The position numbers were made by a program, and so were the translations under genes. The notes beneath the pieces were generated by a model. That model ran no database searches. It saw nothing but the letters and a program-made list of their open reading frames with translations, and was not told the DNA's origin. 64,000 nt of DNA from Brachionus plicatilis (taxonomy: Eukaryota; Rotifera; Eurotatoria; Ploima; Brachionidae), in the NCBI GenBank assembly GCA_010279815.1, contig QEOQ01000180.1, positions 1,011,293-1,075,292 of the forward strand, read 5' to 3'. Shown piece by piece: positions 1-10,260 of this stretch; the stretch's first letter is position 1, and each line of letters begins with the position of its first letter.

Positions 1-52
1 TGTCCTGAAATGTTATTTGATGAAAATTGTTAAGTAAAAATTTAATTTTTAA

Positions 53-816
53 CACTAGAAGGACCGGATTTAAATGCTACTATAATGACCGAAGGTGGTC
101 ATTTTGACCACTTCTTTTTATTTGATTTTTTTTCATTAACTCCTGAACCTTTTTTTATGTTAATCAAATTAAAAAAAGAGAAAAAATTGATTATTATTGA
201 TTTAAAATTTAATTCATAACAATCAAATAAAATTTGATAATTAAATAAAAAATAAGATTAGACAAAAAATTGCCTTTTTTTTAATTTTAATTTTTTTAAT
301 TGAGATTTTAGCCAAATAATAGTCTTCTCTGATGTTCAAGACCCACAAGCATAATTTACATATGGAACATGCATCATTACTCTTGTTTCCATTACATATT
401 CTTATCTGACACAGTTTACGAGCCCTTGAAAATTCCTCTGAATTCGGTCTTTTGGGTTTCGGAATAATCTCTTGAACTGGTGCTCTTTTCTTTATTGAGG
501 TAGATATGTTGGTTTAGCTTACTGGCATTGTCTTATATTTTAAAGAATGAAAAAAATTTCTTTTTACAAAAATACGGTATGGGATCAAATCTAAAAGCTA
601 CTGATTTCTTTTTGCATTTATTTTTAATTTTACTTTCAGCATCTGTTTGGGGCGGGAAAAATTATGTACAAGAAAAAATTTCAAAAAGCTAAAAAATATT
701 TAAGCTAAGTTTTTTTAGAAACTAGCTTTGTCCAAGAAAAACTTGAAAAAAAAATTTTCAAATATTTTCGGCTTAAAAATGAAAAGCGTTCATTTGACCG
801 CCCGGTACTTCTAGTG
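53..816. mobile_element. piggyBac-like element, internally deleted
   Basis: The element is flanked on both sides by TTAA (49-52 and 817-820). Its ends are inverted: CACTAGAAGGACCGG on the left and CCCGGTACTTCTAGTG on the right. A TTAA target duplication with short inverted ends is the hallmark of the piggyBac superfamily. At 764 bp it is too short for a full transposase gene, and only a C-terminal relic is visible inside, on the minus strand. It is therefore a non-autonomous deletion derivative. Confidence 0.8.
242..513 (-). pseudogene. piggyBac transposase C-terminal Cys-rich relic
   Basis: Read on the minus strand, one open frame gives a Lys/Pro-rich linker (APVQEIIPKPKRPNSEEF) followed by a cysteine-rich segment with the order KLCQIRIC, then ACSICKLCLW. 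A compact Cys-rich finger at the C-terminus is typical of piggyBac transposases, and this piece lies inside a TTAA-flanked element. The frame runs on into low-complexity Lys/Ile codons and stops. The catalytic domain is absent, so this is a remnant and not a working gene. Confidence 0.6.
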
Positions 817-820
817 TTAA

Positions 821-1967
821 AAGCCAGGAACCAACAAAATTAAAAAAAAAATTTAAATTCATCTTTTGTTAATTTGTTCTCAAAACAAAAAAAAAATTTC
901 TTTTTTTAATTTTTTTTTAATTTAATAAATTAATTTTTAATTAAAAAAATCACAATTAATTGGTAAAATTAAAAACAAATGAATACCAGGTTTCCAAAAA
1001 ATAAAAGGTTGCTTTTTCTAAAAAAATTTTGAAAGCACTTAAAATCGATAATAAATTATATTAAAATTTTGGTAAAATTTTATCAAATAATCAACGTATA
1101 TCCAGGGTATTCCTAGCTTACAATTTAAGGTTACTGATTAAAGACAATTTGGTGATTATTTACTTCTTTATGCTTTACGAATGTATGACTTCACCAAGAT
1201 AATAACCTTTAACATAAATTAGAACCAGATTTTTACCGAAGATTTTAAGATTATTTCTAAAATTTTTGAAAGCAACATTTTATTCTATAAACCTTATGTT
1301 TTTCTACCTAATTAACTTCAATAATAATTATGCAAATTGGAATAAAATGATTGTTTTAAAATAATTTTGACATTTGTCCTCTTAAAAAAATATATTATTA
1401 ATATCATTTGAAATTTAAAAATTTTATATTTGGATCGAATCCAAAAATGAACCAAAAAATCTTCGTAAACAATAAACGTGAAAAATTAAACTCCATATTT
1501 GGTTAAATTGTATTTTTCACATTATTAAATGAATAAATAAAAATTCTTGCTACTTTCAAAATTAGATACAAAAATTTAAAAATTAAATTTTTTTTTATTA
1601 GAAATAACACAAAATTTTCGTCGTTAGAAATGTTCATTGCTTCAAAAAGTCAAATATAAAATTGAAATAGTAATAAAATTTAATTTCTGAAAAAAGTTAT
1701 TAAATATCTACCGAAACACAACTTTGACGCATGCGGTTAAGTTAAGAATGTTTTAACATGGGCGAGATGGTGTTTATTACCTGCGTCAAAGTTGTGTTAC
1801 GGGTTCTGAGGCTGCAATATCAAACAAGGGAATATGGTAAAATATTAGTTTTTTAAAATGGTTTCAACAACATTTCATTCAATTTATGGGAATCTAGTAG
1901 TCAAACGTAAAATTTCAAAAACAAAAAAGAGAAAATTACTAATAAAAATTTAAATATATATATATAT
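821..1967. other. Intergenic, AT-rich, one short inverted repeat
   Basis: I see no gene. A 16-bp perfect inverted repeat (ACACAACTTTGACGCA) occurs near 1718-1733 and again, inverted, near 1782-1797. Its loop of about 50 bases is less AT-rich than the surroundings. It could be a very small foldback element. The stretch ends in an (AT)n run next to the element that starts at 1968. Confidence 0.5.
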
Positions 1968-2405
1968 GGTAACCTGGTCTAACCGGGTGCCCTATTTTTT
2001 TTTATTGCGTATTTCGCACCCATTTTGTTCAAAAACTTCAAAAATAGTCACCCAATTTTCCCGAAATTTTTTTTTCACCCATTTACCTCCGCGGTTAATT
2101 ATGTGAGGCTCAAAAGGGTTAAACCGGTTAACCCGATTACACCTAAAATTGTATACAATTAGCCCGAAATTTAACCCTAAAAACAGAATTTTAACCCATT
2201 TAACCTATTTAGGAGGAAAACTTTTAAATTTATTAATAAATTTATTAGGCGATTCTTTAATTGATTTTTAAATAATAATTTGTTAAAAAATAAATTAATA
2301 TTTTACGATTTGATTGCATTCTATAACAATTAATGATAAATTAAAAACAAAAAAGACAAAACAAAACAAGAGTGAGTTTTTAGAAGTATTTAAAAAAAAG
2401 AAAGA

Positions 2406-2880
2406 GTTAATCTTCACAATCATCGCATAAAAATTCTTTGTTTGTTTTTTTTTTAAATTCTTTTGGTAAACAACTATAACAAACCCAATTTGAGCGGCAT
2501 CTTGAAGTTTAGGGTCAAAAAAATCAGATCAAAAAGTAATTTTTTTATAACTATTGAATGGTATTTGATTAAATCTCACTGCAAAATGCTAAATAATGCA
2601 AAAAACATGCTGAATATTAGAAAAGGCTCTGCAAAAACTCTGCAATTAAATTTCGCAGTTGAATTAAATACTTTTTAATGACATGCATTTTACTGCAAAA
2701 TTGCAGAGTTTTTGCAGAGCCTATTCTAATATTCAGCATGTTTTTTGCATTGTTTAGCATTTTGCAGAGAGATTTAATCAAATACCATTCAAAAGTTATA
2801 AAAAAATTACTTTTTGATCTAATTTTTTTGATCCTAAACTTCAAGATGCCATTTGAGCATCCTTCACAAGAAAACCATAT
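2406..2880 (-). pseudogene. Transposase C-terminal zinc finger relic, split by a nested MITE
   Basis: Skipping the nested element at 2496-2850 and one copy of its target duplication, the minus strand reads a zinc-binding pattern: WFSCEGCSNWVCYSCLPKEF, then FLCDDCED and a stop. The pattern C-x2-C-x2-W-x-C-x2-C-L-P...C-x2-C resembles the cysteine finger at the C-terminus of several DDE transposases. The second copy of the family (minus, about 19377-19482) keeps WLSCEKCSNWVCFSCLPKD but is frameshifted afterwards. The catalytic part of the transposase is not visible in either copy, so the superfamily is not assigned. Confidence 0.5.
2496..2850. mobile_element. Foldback MITE with 8-bp target duplication, nested
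   Basis: This 355-bp element has long inverted arms (about 150 bp each, roughly 2496-2648 and 2700-2850), ending GGCATCTTGAAG and CTTCAAGATGCC. It is flanked by a perfect 8-bp repeat ATTTGAGC (2488-2495 and 2851-2858). The related host copy near 19432-19445 has only one ATTTGAGC at the same place, which acts as an empty site. An 8-bp duplication suits hAT-like or other 8-bp-TSD families. The arm cores contain GCAAAAACTCTGCAATT, which recurs in the foldback at about 51932-52188. Confidence 0.85.
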
Positions 2881-3240
2881 TTTTAATTTGAAATAAAAAC
2901 TTTGTTTTGAATAGAAAAATATTTTTTTTGAGAGTGAGAGAGAGAGAAAATGAAATTACAATTTTTTAATTATCGAAAAATAGCGTCGCTGCATTTTTAT
3001 AGTCTTATTCGGTTAAATGGGTTAAATAGAATCTTATTTGGACTAATTGGGTGTTTAAGAGAAAAAAAAGCATATAACGATTTTTTTTAAAAATATTTCA
3101 CACATATCATTCGATTTCTCTCCTCGAGTTCTACATATCAAGATATTTTTTTAGGTAGTAGCTTTAAAAATGAAGGAGATATAGGGGTTTTTCAAATTCT
3201 TTCACCCTATTAACCCATAACCCCTTTAGACTAGGTAACC

Positions 3241-3820
3241 ATATATATAAAATTTAATTATTTATAAATAAAAATTTAAATAATAAAAAGTAATAAAAGG
3301 GAAAAATTAAATTAAGATTTTTAAATTAATAGATAAAATGATGAATTTTAATTAAAGCCTGTATAATTTTTTTAAAAAAATTAGCATTATCACAATTCAA
3401 AAATTTTGATTAAATTAAAAATCAGTTATTAAATTTCTAATCTATTGATAATTTCAATGTTTTAATACGCGGATATAAATGATTGTTTCATACCTGAATT
3501 TACGTATTATATTTTTATCTATTTTGAATCAACTATCAAGTTTTGATTATGTTGAATTTTTTGAAAAAAAGAAAGCTTATATGCATTTTTTTGGAAATTT
3601 TAGAATTGAATTTTACTCTTGAACTATTTTCGGCTTCTTCTCACTAGAATGATCTTTCAATTCTAATTTAATTTAAAATTTCTCTTATGTATAGCAAAAT
3701 ATTTTACTAAAATACATACAAATACCTTTTGAGGTATTTAAATCAAATGAGTTGAAAAACAATTTACGTCGTGGTTAAATCATTTATTTTTATAAAATAT
3801 TATTCTTTAAAATTTTTCCC
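3241..3820. other. Intergenic, 5' flank of the small acidic protein gene
   Basis: This is AT-rich with no open frame of note. It presumably holds the promoter of the 3836 gene, but I cannot identify a specific element. A good 3' splice acceptor (a T-rich tract ending in TTTAG) lies at 3826-3829, just outside this stretch. Confidence 0.4.
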
Positions 3821-3835
3821 AATGTTTAGATAGAG

Positions 3836-4111
3836 ATGATAAATAGCCTAAATGTCTTATTAGTGATTGTGATTGCTGCTAGTCTTGGTAGTTCTAAAAC
3901 AATTGCGGGAAAAGAGCAAGACGATGATTATAGTGAAGAGAGTGAAATAAATTCCAAAGAACAAGTTATGGATTCAAATAGTTTTGAAAGTGATGAATAT
4001 ATTGATAGTGAATATTTAGATGATTATCTCGTGCAATTAAAAAATGAAATAGCTGATGGTGGCAATCAAGATGACGATAACTCAATTCAATCAAATGAAG
4101 ATTATTACTAA
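3836..4111 (+). CDS. Small secreted acidic protein, unknown
   Basis: I do not recognise a family for this 91-residue protein. Residues 1-20 form a clear signal peptide (MINSLNVLLVIVIAASLGSS), so the product is probably secreted. The mature part is strongly acidic and Ser/Asn-rich, with repeated Asp/Glu/Tyr clusters such as DDDYSEESE, ESDEYIDSEYLDDY and a final SNEDYY. It has no cysteines and is probably disordered; it could bind calcium or a basic partner, but that is speculation. The ATG lies 6 nt after a good splice acceptor (3828-3829), suggesting a 5'-UTR intron or trans-splicing. A polyadenylation hexamer AATAAA lies at 4176-4181. Another very small gene starts 205 bp downstream. Confidence 0.6.
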   Translation: MINSLNVLLVIVIAASLGSSKTIAGKEQDDDYSEESEINSKEQVMDSNSFESDEYIDSEYLDDYLVQLKNEIADGGNQDDDNSIQSNEDYY

Positions 4112-4316
4112 ATGATTTTTTTTTTAATTTTCTTTGATTAAAAACAAAAGAAATTGAGTTATAAAAGCTTCAACAAATAAATATTAATTTTATTACCTTT
4201 TAAATCATGAATCCAGCATAATAAATCTGTATTTTCTTTTCAAATTTAAATTTTAAATTATTTAAAATTTTTTCATATAATAACATTTGAATTAAACTAA
4301 AATAAATTAAACAAAA

Positions 4317-4544
4317 ATGAAACCGATCGACTTTAAAAATACCAATTTTATAAAATACAAAGATAAGAGCCACAATCGGTGCGTTATTTTTTTGGTCGTC
4401 TCTGCTATCATTTTTGCTGCTTTGGTTATTGCCGGAGGAATCGGTAGATTTTATTTTGTTTATTTAGTATATTTATTTTTTTTAAATAATTAAGGTGGTG
4501 CGATTGGAATCTATTTTGCAACTGTTTCAAATATTTCCAGATAA
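4317..4544 (+). CDS. Small single-pass membrane protein, two exons
   Basis: The gene has two exons, 4317-4443 and 4495-4544. The 51-bp GT-AG intron (4444-4494) is phase 1 and interrupts a Gly codon. The 58-residue product has a basic, hydrophilic N-terminus (about 20 residues, starting MKPIDFKNTNF and including KYKDKSHNRC). One hydrophobic helix follows (about residues 22-51) that is rich in small residues, with an AGGIGGAIG glycine patch across the splice junction, and then a short tail NISR. There is no cleavable signal, so it probably has a single transmembrane segment; the Gly patch could allow helix packing. I do not recognise a family. Clean splicing that maintains the frame through the helix supports a real gene. 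It lies 205 bp after the acidic protein gene on the same strand. Confidence 0.55.
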
Positions 4545-6130
4545 TAAACTTTAATTAAACTATTCGGATTTTTAAAAATTTATACAAAAATGAATAAATA
4601 TTTTTTTCACTAATTAATTTTTAGATAAAATTTAAGGCAAAAATAGCTAAAAAAATGATAAATGTCTATGCTAGCTAAAACCAGTTTCTAATAAATTTTT
4701 TTTAATTAATGTAGTGCCATCAAATAGTCAACTTGTTAAACAACGTTGGACAATAACTCAAAATATGAAAATCAAATGTGCAATTTTGAATCAAATTAAA
4801 ATCAAGAAAATTTGAATAAATTTAAATTATTTATTATTTATTTATTTAAGAGCTTTTCAAAATAAAATTAAACAAAATTTTAATTTCCATTGCCATTGAA
4901 TTTTAATTTTTTTAAATGTTATTAAAGAATTTACGAAATTTTACTAAATTTAAATGAATAATTTTTCAATTTAATAAACTTAATTAAAAAAAAAAATAAT
5001 TTAAATTCTTAACTATTTCAATATATATTAACTAAATAATTAGTTCAATATTTTTATTTAAACAATTAAAATTTCATACAAATTTTTAAAACATTTTTCA
5101 AATAATACTTAAAGTGTTTCAATTCAAAACTTTCTTATTAAATTATGTAAAGGCCTTTTCAAAGGCAAGTTCAAGTTTGTGATCAATTTTTGATGCTCAT
5201 AATTATCAAATAAAACTTAAAATATTAAATGAATAGTAATTATTATTTAATATTATTAGTGCAGAGGTAAATTTTTTATTTCAACATACTTTATTAAATC
5301 TAAAGGTAAAATGTGCAAGAGTCTGCAAAAAATTATCGACTTTAAATAGAATCATTTCTATGGTGTACTTTCCGCAATGAGCATTTTGATATTCCAGTGT
5401 TTATCTTTTCATTCAACATATTTAAGATACAGTTTTTGGGGCCACTTAGTTGCAAGGGAATACTATACCTTATTTGTAAAATTTTGATAAAAGAATTTTT
5501 TAAACCAGTCTGAATTGTATTCAAATCGGAAATTTATCTCTCCAATGAGTGTAGTTTAAAAATTAAAACTAATAATAAAATTGGAAATTAATTTTGGTTT
5601 AGCTCTTACATGCTTGTTCAATAATATTTAATAATATTAATTATTTTGTAAACACTCGTTATGAAAAAAACTTCTAAATTCCAGGAATATCTCAAAATAT
5701 ACAGCTATTGTATTTTGTTTATTCAAAATAAAAACTCCATATTTATTTTTAATTAAATTAAAAAAAAAATCACAAATTTTGTTAAGTATTTAAGACTAAA
5801 GATTTTTCGCGAAGTTCGCTTCTTGAAAATCTATTTTTTAAATATTCATCCGTTTGATTGTTATTTAATTGCGCTTTTAGGAAGAATTAAATAATTACTT
5901 AATATCTTGTTACATTATCAATTTTTAGATTTATATTTTCTTGGAAATTTTTAATGTAACCCTATATAATTAGATATTTAAGTGCATAGAACATTTAAGA
6001 AAATTGAAATCAATATTTAAATAGTTTAATATTTTATCATGAAAATTAAATTATCAAGATATCATATTATTTAAAAGAAAAAAACAAGATTTCTCACTTT
6101 TTTAAAAATTAACCAAACAAAATTAAAAAA
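4545..6130. other. Intergenic, no supported gene
   Basis: AT-rich with many stops on both strands. A 60-codon minus-strand open frame at 5342-5524 has no signal peptide, splice context or recognisable motif, and I do not call it a gene. The last few hundred bases are the 5' flank of the receptor at 6131; no promoter element is recognisable. Confidence 0.4.
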
Positions 6131-8362
6131 ATGCTTAATATAATTTTACTTATTTCGTTATTGAGCCAAATACTGACTCTTAGTATTCGTAATTGGTCAA
6201 ATTGTACAAACCAAGTTTCTAAGCTTGTTTTTTTCGAAGATATCGATAAAGAATCTCTTGGATTATTAGTTAAAAATTTCGATCACTTTTCACAAATAAA
6301 TCTTGATTGTATTCAAAGTGATGGGTTACTGATTAATTTTGAATTTAAATTTATACCCAATAATCGAATTGATTTAACAGATGAACTGCAATTTAAAACA
6401 GGAAGAATTTTCGACGTAACAACAATAGATTCTCCAATATTTGTATTCAGCAATATTGATAAAATTCAGAAAAATCTCAAAATATTCAATAATTTATTTG
6501 GTCTGGTTGTTGTCAATTTTGTTTATTCCAAACTGAATCTTATTTTTAACTGTAACTATTTCCAATTAAACCAGTATAGCTTTTTAAAGAATTGCTTTGG
6601 AGTAAATTTCAAATATATAAAATACAAAACATCAATCTGTCCTTTAATATTTTACAATAGCAGTATCAGACAAATATTTTTCAATTCAATTTCCGAAACT
6701 TTTATTTTTAAAAATAGCCTCAAGTTCGCAAATTTAAACATCTCATTTAAAACAAAAATAAAGGAATTAACTTTAGAGGGTCACGAGATAAGTGCGACAA
6801 AGGATGTTATTGATTTAAAAATTTTTAGTAATCTAAAAGTTTTAATAATTAACGGACACATCAAAAATATTGACTGGCACAATTTGATTAAGTTCAAAAA
6901 TTTGAAAACTTTCAATTTGAATATTTTCGAATTGAATAATTTTTTATATGAAAATCATGTTTGGTTTGGTAATTGGAATAGTAATTTAAATAAACTGATC
7001 AATATTAATTTGTTAGTCGCTGATAGGTATTTGATTTCAGATCGAGATTTTTGTATATTTTATCGGCTTCAAGAATACAGGTTTTTGAAAATGAATATAC
7101 TCTTGAAAAGTGATGAAAATTCTTGCAATTGTGTATTGCAATGGCTCAACAAATGTGAATCCAATGATCTAAATTATTCATGTGAGTATAAAAAAATGGA
7201 AGAAAACTGCAAAAATTTACAGACGAACTTTTTTAAGTCCGGATTTAATCGGAATTTAAAGTTTAAACTGGATTTTTTTATTACAGGAGCTATTTTAAGC
7301 TATATAAGTTCAATTGGACACTTTATATTTTCAATAACTGGAATAATCACTAATCTTTTAAACATTTTCATTATAAATAAATGCAAAAAAAATGAATTGA
7401 AGGACAAAAATAAATCTAAATTTTCACTATACAATTTTATGACATTCTTGTCATTTGTAAATGTATTCTATTGCTTAATTTTGTCTTTTCATGTGATGAA
7501 TTCTTGTACAGTTATAAATGGAATATTTTGTTCACGGCTTTATGGAAATGTTATTGTACAGTATTATGAAATTTATTTGGTTGATTTTCTATGTGGTATT
7601 CTAAAAACATTATCTAACATTTTGAATATTTGGATTTCTTTATTCCGTTGTTTCATAATTGATGAGAAATCGAGATTTTTCAATTTTATAACTAAACCAA
7701 AAAGTAAATTAAAAAAAGCTGTCTTTTCAATTTCTTTTTTTTCAATTTTAATCGTGTCAAACATTGATAAACTTACCTCATCGATAGTCGAATTCAAAGA
7801 TGGTGAATTTGATCCTGATTATTATGGATTTCCTATGAGAAATTGGCTCATAAAAGAAGATGTAGAAGTAATAATTGATTATAATGACTTAGAAATAAAA
7901 ATGCTATCAAAAAATAGATTTTTTTTTCTTTTTCTAATCAACGTTTTATTCAATGGTTTAATTCTGTGGACGATTTTGTTTATTTCAGATGTTTACTTAC
8001 TTTTAAAATTCAGAGAGCAATTGTATAAAAGTAAAATATTTTGGATCCAATCATCAAGTCAAAAATCGAAAATGGACCATCTGAGAAAAATTCAAGACAA
8101 AATTGTCAAAATGACCATCAAAATTTGGCTTAATAATTTTATTCTTTGCTTGTTTCGCTTATTTGAATTATCGTTTACTTTTTTTATTTTGTTTTTGAGT
8201 TTCAGGTTTAATTTTTGTCAAAAATCAGAAAAAATATGTGATAATTTTTTAGAATTTGGTAATCTATTTTACATTATGTCATGCTCATATTCGATTGTAG
8301 TATTTTATTTCTTGAACAGATCGTTTAAAAAGTCTGTTAATGATTTTTTTTATAAAATTTGA
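6131..8362 (+). CDS. Leucine-rich-repeat-like seven-transmembrane receptor
   Basis: This is a 743-residue, intron-less membrane protein. Residues 1-18 form a signal peptide (MLNIILLISLLSQILTLS). A long extracellular domain (about 20-380) follows, with Asn-rich, weakly leucine-rich-repeat-like segments such as NLKVLIINGHIKNIDWHNL and LKTFNLNIF. It ends in a Cys-rich cap resembling an LRR C-terminal cap (CNCVLQWLNKC...CEYKKMEENC). From about 385 to 740 there are seven hydrophobic segments, starting SSIGHFIFSITGIITNLLNI and ending with FYIMSCSYSIVVFYFLNRSF. This resembles a divergent rhodopsin-like receptor with a large ectodomain (LGR-like architecture). A clear DRY motif is missing: the third-helix end reads ISLFRCFIID. 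The ligand is unknown. AATAAA occurs at 8573-8578. High Asn/Ile/Lys content follows the AT bias. Confidence 0.7.
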   Translation: MLNIILLISLLSQILTLSIRNWSNCTNQVSKLVFFEDIDKESLGLLVKNFDHFSQINLDCIQSDGLLINFEFKFIPNNRIDLTDELQFKTGRIFDVTTIDSPIFVFSNIDKIQKNLKIFNNLFGLVVVNFVYSKLNLIFNCNYFQLNQYSFLKNCFGVNFKYIKYKTSICPLIFYNSSIRQIFFNSISETFIFKNSLKFANLNISFKTKIKELTLEGHEISATKDVIDLKIFSNLKVLIINGHIKNIDWHNLIKFKNLKTFNLNIFELNNFLYENHVWFGNWNSNLNKLININLLVADRYLISDRDFCIFYRLQEYRFLKMNILLKSDENSCNCVLQWLNKCESNDLNYSCEYKKMEENCKNLQTNFFKSGFNRNLKFKLDFFITGAILSYISSIGHFIFSITGIITNLLNIFIINKCKKNELKDKNKSKFSLYNFMTFLSFVNVFYCLILSFHVMNSCTVINGIFCSRLYGNVIVQYYEIYLVDFLCGILKTLSNILNIWISLFRCFIIDEKSRFFNFITKPKSKLKKAVFSISFFSILIVSNIDKLTSSIVEFKDGEFDPDYYGFPMRNWLIKEDVEVIIDYNDLEIKMLSKNRFFFLFLINVLFNGLILWTILFISDVYLLLKFREQLYKSKIFWIQSSSQKSKMDHLRKIQDKIVKMTIKIWLNNFILCLFRLFELSFTFFILFLSFRFNFCQKSEKICDNFLEFGNLFYIMSCSYSIVVFYFLNRSFKKSVNDFFYKI

Positions 8363-8710
8363 CAATAATGCGTATCTAAGTCGTATTTTTAGTCAAAAAA
8401 ATCAACAAAGCCTTTTCGAAAATTTAAGAAATTTAACGATCAAGTCACGTCCTTAACTTGACTTGTGACATAAAAAAACTAATCTAATAAATTAACTTTT
8501 AAATTAATTAATTTTTTGAATTAAAATAACCTCTTTAAGGAGAAGCTAAGGTATATAATGTTCAATTATAAAAATAAAATAAAAATTACAATAAAAAGAA
8601 ATAATAATACAATTCAAAATATTTTTTAGATAAAAATAATTTTTTTTAAAATTTTAGTCAAGTTATGGACTAACTTTAATGAGATTAATTAAGATTTTTA
8701 TATTAAAACT

Positions 8711-10260
8711 TTAGTTATAGTTATGTAAACACTGTTTTATTAAGTCAGCAATTCCATCTATGGAGTTTAAAGTAACTCTAAGCTTTTCTTTGTTTTTTCC
8801 AAAAAAAGATTCGAATAAATTGATGTCTTGCTCAAGGCTTTTTAATTTACAAGAGGATCTATTCGATCTGCAAAAAATAAATTTAAAAAATTTTAAAAGC
8901 TAAAAAATTATTTTTTAATGATTCAGTAAAAAATAATTTCATGCTAAATATAATGTTGATCGAAATTAAAAAAATATGAAGCTTTTAGGATATTTGACAC
9001 ATGATGGTTTGTTTTAATCTCCAACATAATTCTTAGTAGATAATTTTGTGATGCATTTAGGTATTCCTTTGTTTTTTGACTAATAGTTTGAGTTTTGAGA
9101 CCGTATTAGAATTGAAAAATAAGTTTTAATTCTGATATAAGTTTTAAAAATGAACGATTGCAGAAAAGGGCACATTAATGTTTTACCCAAACCCAAAGGC
9201 GATAATGAAAATAAGCATTTTTGTACTTTTTAAGATTTTTCAGTAATAATTGAATCAAAGTTTAGACTTGAGTCTAGAATAGCACCTTAATATTCAACTT
9301 GATTGCCTTAGTTAGGTGTTCAAATCCAAGGAGGAAATCATTTTCATAAAGTTGTTTTTCAAACTCAATAACTTTAGATTTTGATGAACTAAGTTCTATC
9401 ATCTATTTTTTTCTATATTCATAACATATATTAAGAAGTTCTTGAAGTTGCTTATCTGATGGACAAATTAAAAGAATATCATCTGCATACACAACAATAC
9501 TTACATTAATATTGTTATATAAGGCTCCAGAATTCCTTTGTAAGTATTCTTCAATGAGTTCATCAATATGAATGTTAAAAAAGAATGAGGATAACACTGT
9601 ATTCTACTGTTAGACGATCTTTATAGTTTTTATCTTGAAATTCAATTATAGCTAGTAAGGAATCATAATATTTATTAAGGATAAGCCTAAAATTTATTTC
9701 TAATTTACCAGAGTTGTTTAAAAGTCCCAAAAAAAAGTCCAGACTTTTTTTTTAAATTCGCTAGATCAGGCTGCATATCAAAAAATGTATATACTCTTGG
9801 GTTGTCTAATGCAATAGATTTGCCAAATATTAGAATTTTCTTGCAATTTTATCATAAATTTCTTCTTCAGTATTCAAAATTTTAAAGCCTGGACTTGGAC
9901 TTGTGAATGAAAATTTAAAAAAAAAGTCGGGACTTGGACTTGACTTGAGACTTTTAAACAGCTCTCTAATTTCCTTAAAATTTAAAAAAAGACCATCCCT
10001 ACAGACTTTATCTAATGTTTTTTCAGCATCAAGAGAGGCTATTTTACACCCAGATCCATTTTTCACTTAATTAAAGATAGTTTCTTTCACTATAAAAATT
10101 ACATGGTTGCATGAAGTTATTTTCCTGAATCCTAATTGAATGTTGCTTAACTTACATAAGTAAGGAGAATTTTGAAGAAATAGTTTCTCAAGTATTTGAG
10201 CTAAACAATTCGAAATTAAAATGGGTCTTATGCTGTTAACATCATTAGAATTTTAAAATT
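8711..10260 (-). pseudogene. Non-LTR retrotransposon reverse transcriptase relic
   Basis: Reading down the minus strand from about 10260, frameshifted segments match the usual order of a LINE reverse transcriptase. First come RPILISNCLAQILEKLF and QLGFRKITSCNHVIF. Next is the catalytic-loop block SLDAEKTLDKVCRDGLFLNF, then (after an inserted MITE at 9709-9966) VLSSFFFNIHIDELIEEYL and the VVYADDILLIC active site (YADD; minus frame within 9403-9597). About 9130-8711 continues with thumb/C-terminal-like sequence (CPFLQSFIFKTYIR, NYLLRIMLEIK) and ends near ADLIKQCLHNYN with a stop at 8713-8711. Stops and frameshifts show it is dead. The C-terminal part is assigned from pattern and position and is less certain than the RT core. 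Confidence 0.75.
9709..9966. mobile_element. CAGAGTTG MITE, copy inserted in the LINE relic
   Basis: The ends are CAGAGTTGTTTAAAAGTC and GACTTTTAAACAGCTCTC. Flanking 8-mers TAATTTAC (9701-9708) and TAATTTCC (9967-9974) form a one-mismatch target duplication. Inside are copies of the hexamer-like motif GACTTG/CAAGTC. It separates two reverse-transcriptase blocks, so it inserted after the LINE. The family recurs at 46177-46279 and 61255-61463. Confidence 0.8.

Larger units (their letters stand above)
1968..3240. mobile_element. GGT(A/T)ACC terminal-inverted-repeat DNA transposon, copy 1
   Basis: The left end reads GGTAACCTGGTCTAA and the right end, inverted, reads GGTTACCTAGTCTAA. Both sides are flanked by AT dinucleotide runs, so a target duplication such as ATATATAT or TA cannot be resolved. 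Subterminal regions are rich in short 'aaccc/gggtt' motifs. A (GA)n tract lies at about 2930-2950. A minus-strand zinc-finger relic at 2406-2487 and 2859-2880 is split by a nested foldback element (2496-2850). A second, 5'-truncated copy lies at about 19171-20033 and shares the zinc-finger piece, the (GA)n tract and the right end. Confidence 0.7.

Noticed and set aside
2463..2896. Three overlapping open frames of about 70 codons on both strands
   Set aside because: They are the inverted arms of a foldback element read in different directions; the mirror-image proteins come from palindromic DNA.
8711..9100. A possible minus-strand multi-exon gene (acceptor TTTTTTGCAG at 8868, terminal exon ending CLHNYN)
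   Set aside because: The frame lies in order directly after the LINE reverse-transcriptase blocks and resembles a LINE C-terminus, so I merged it into that relic.
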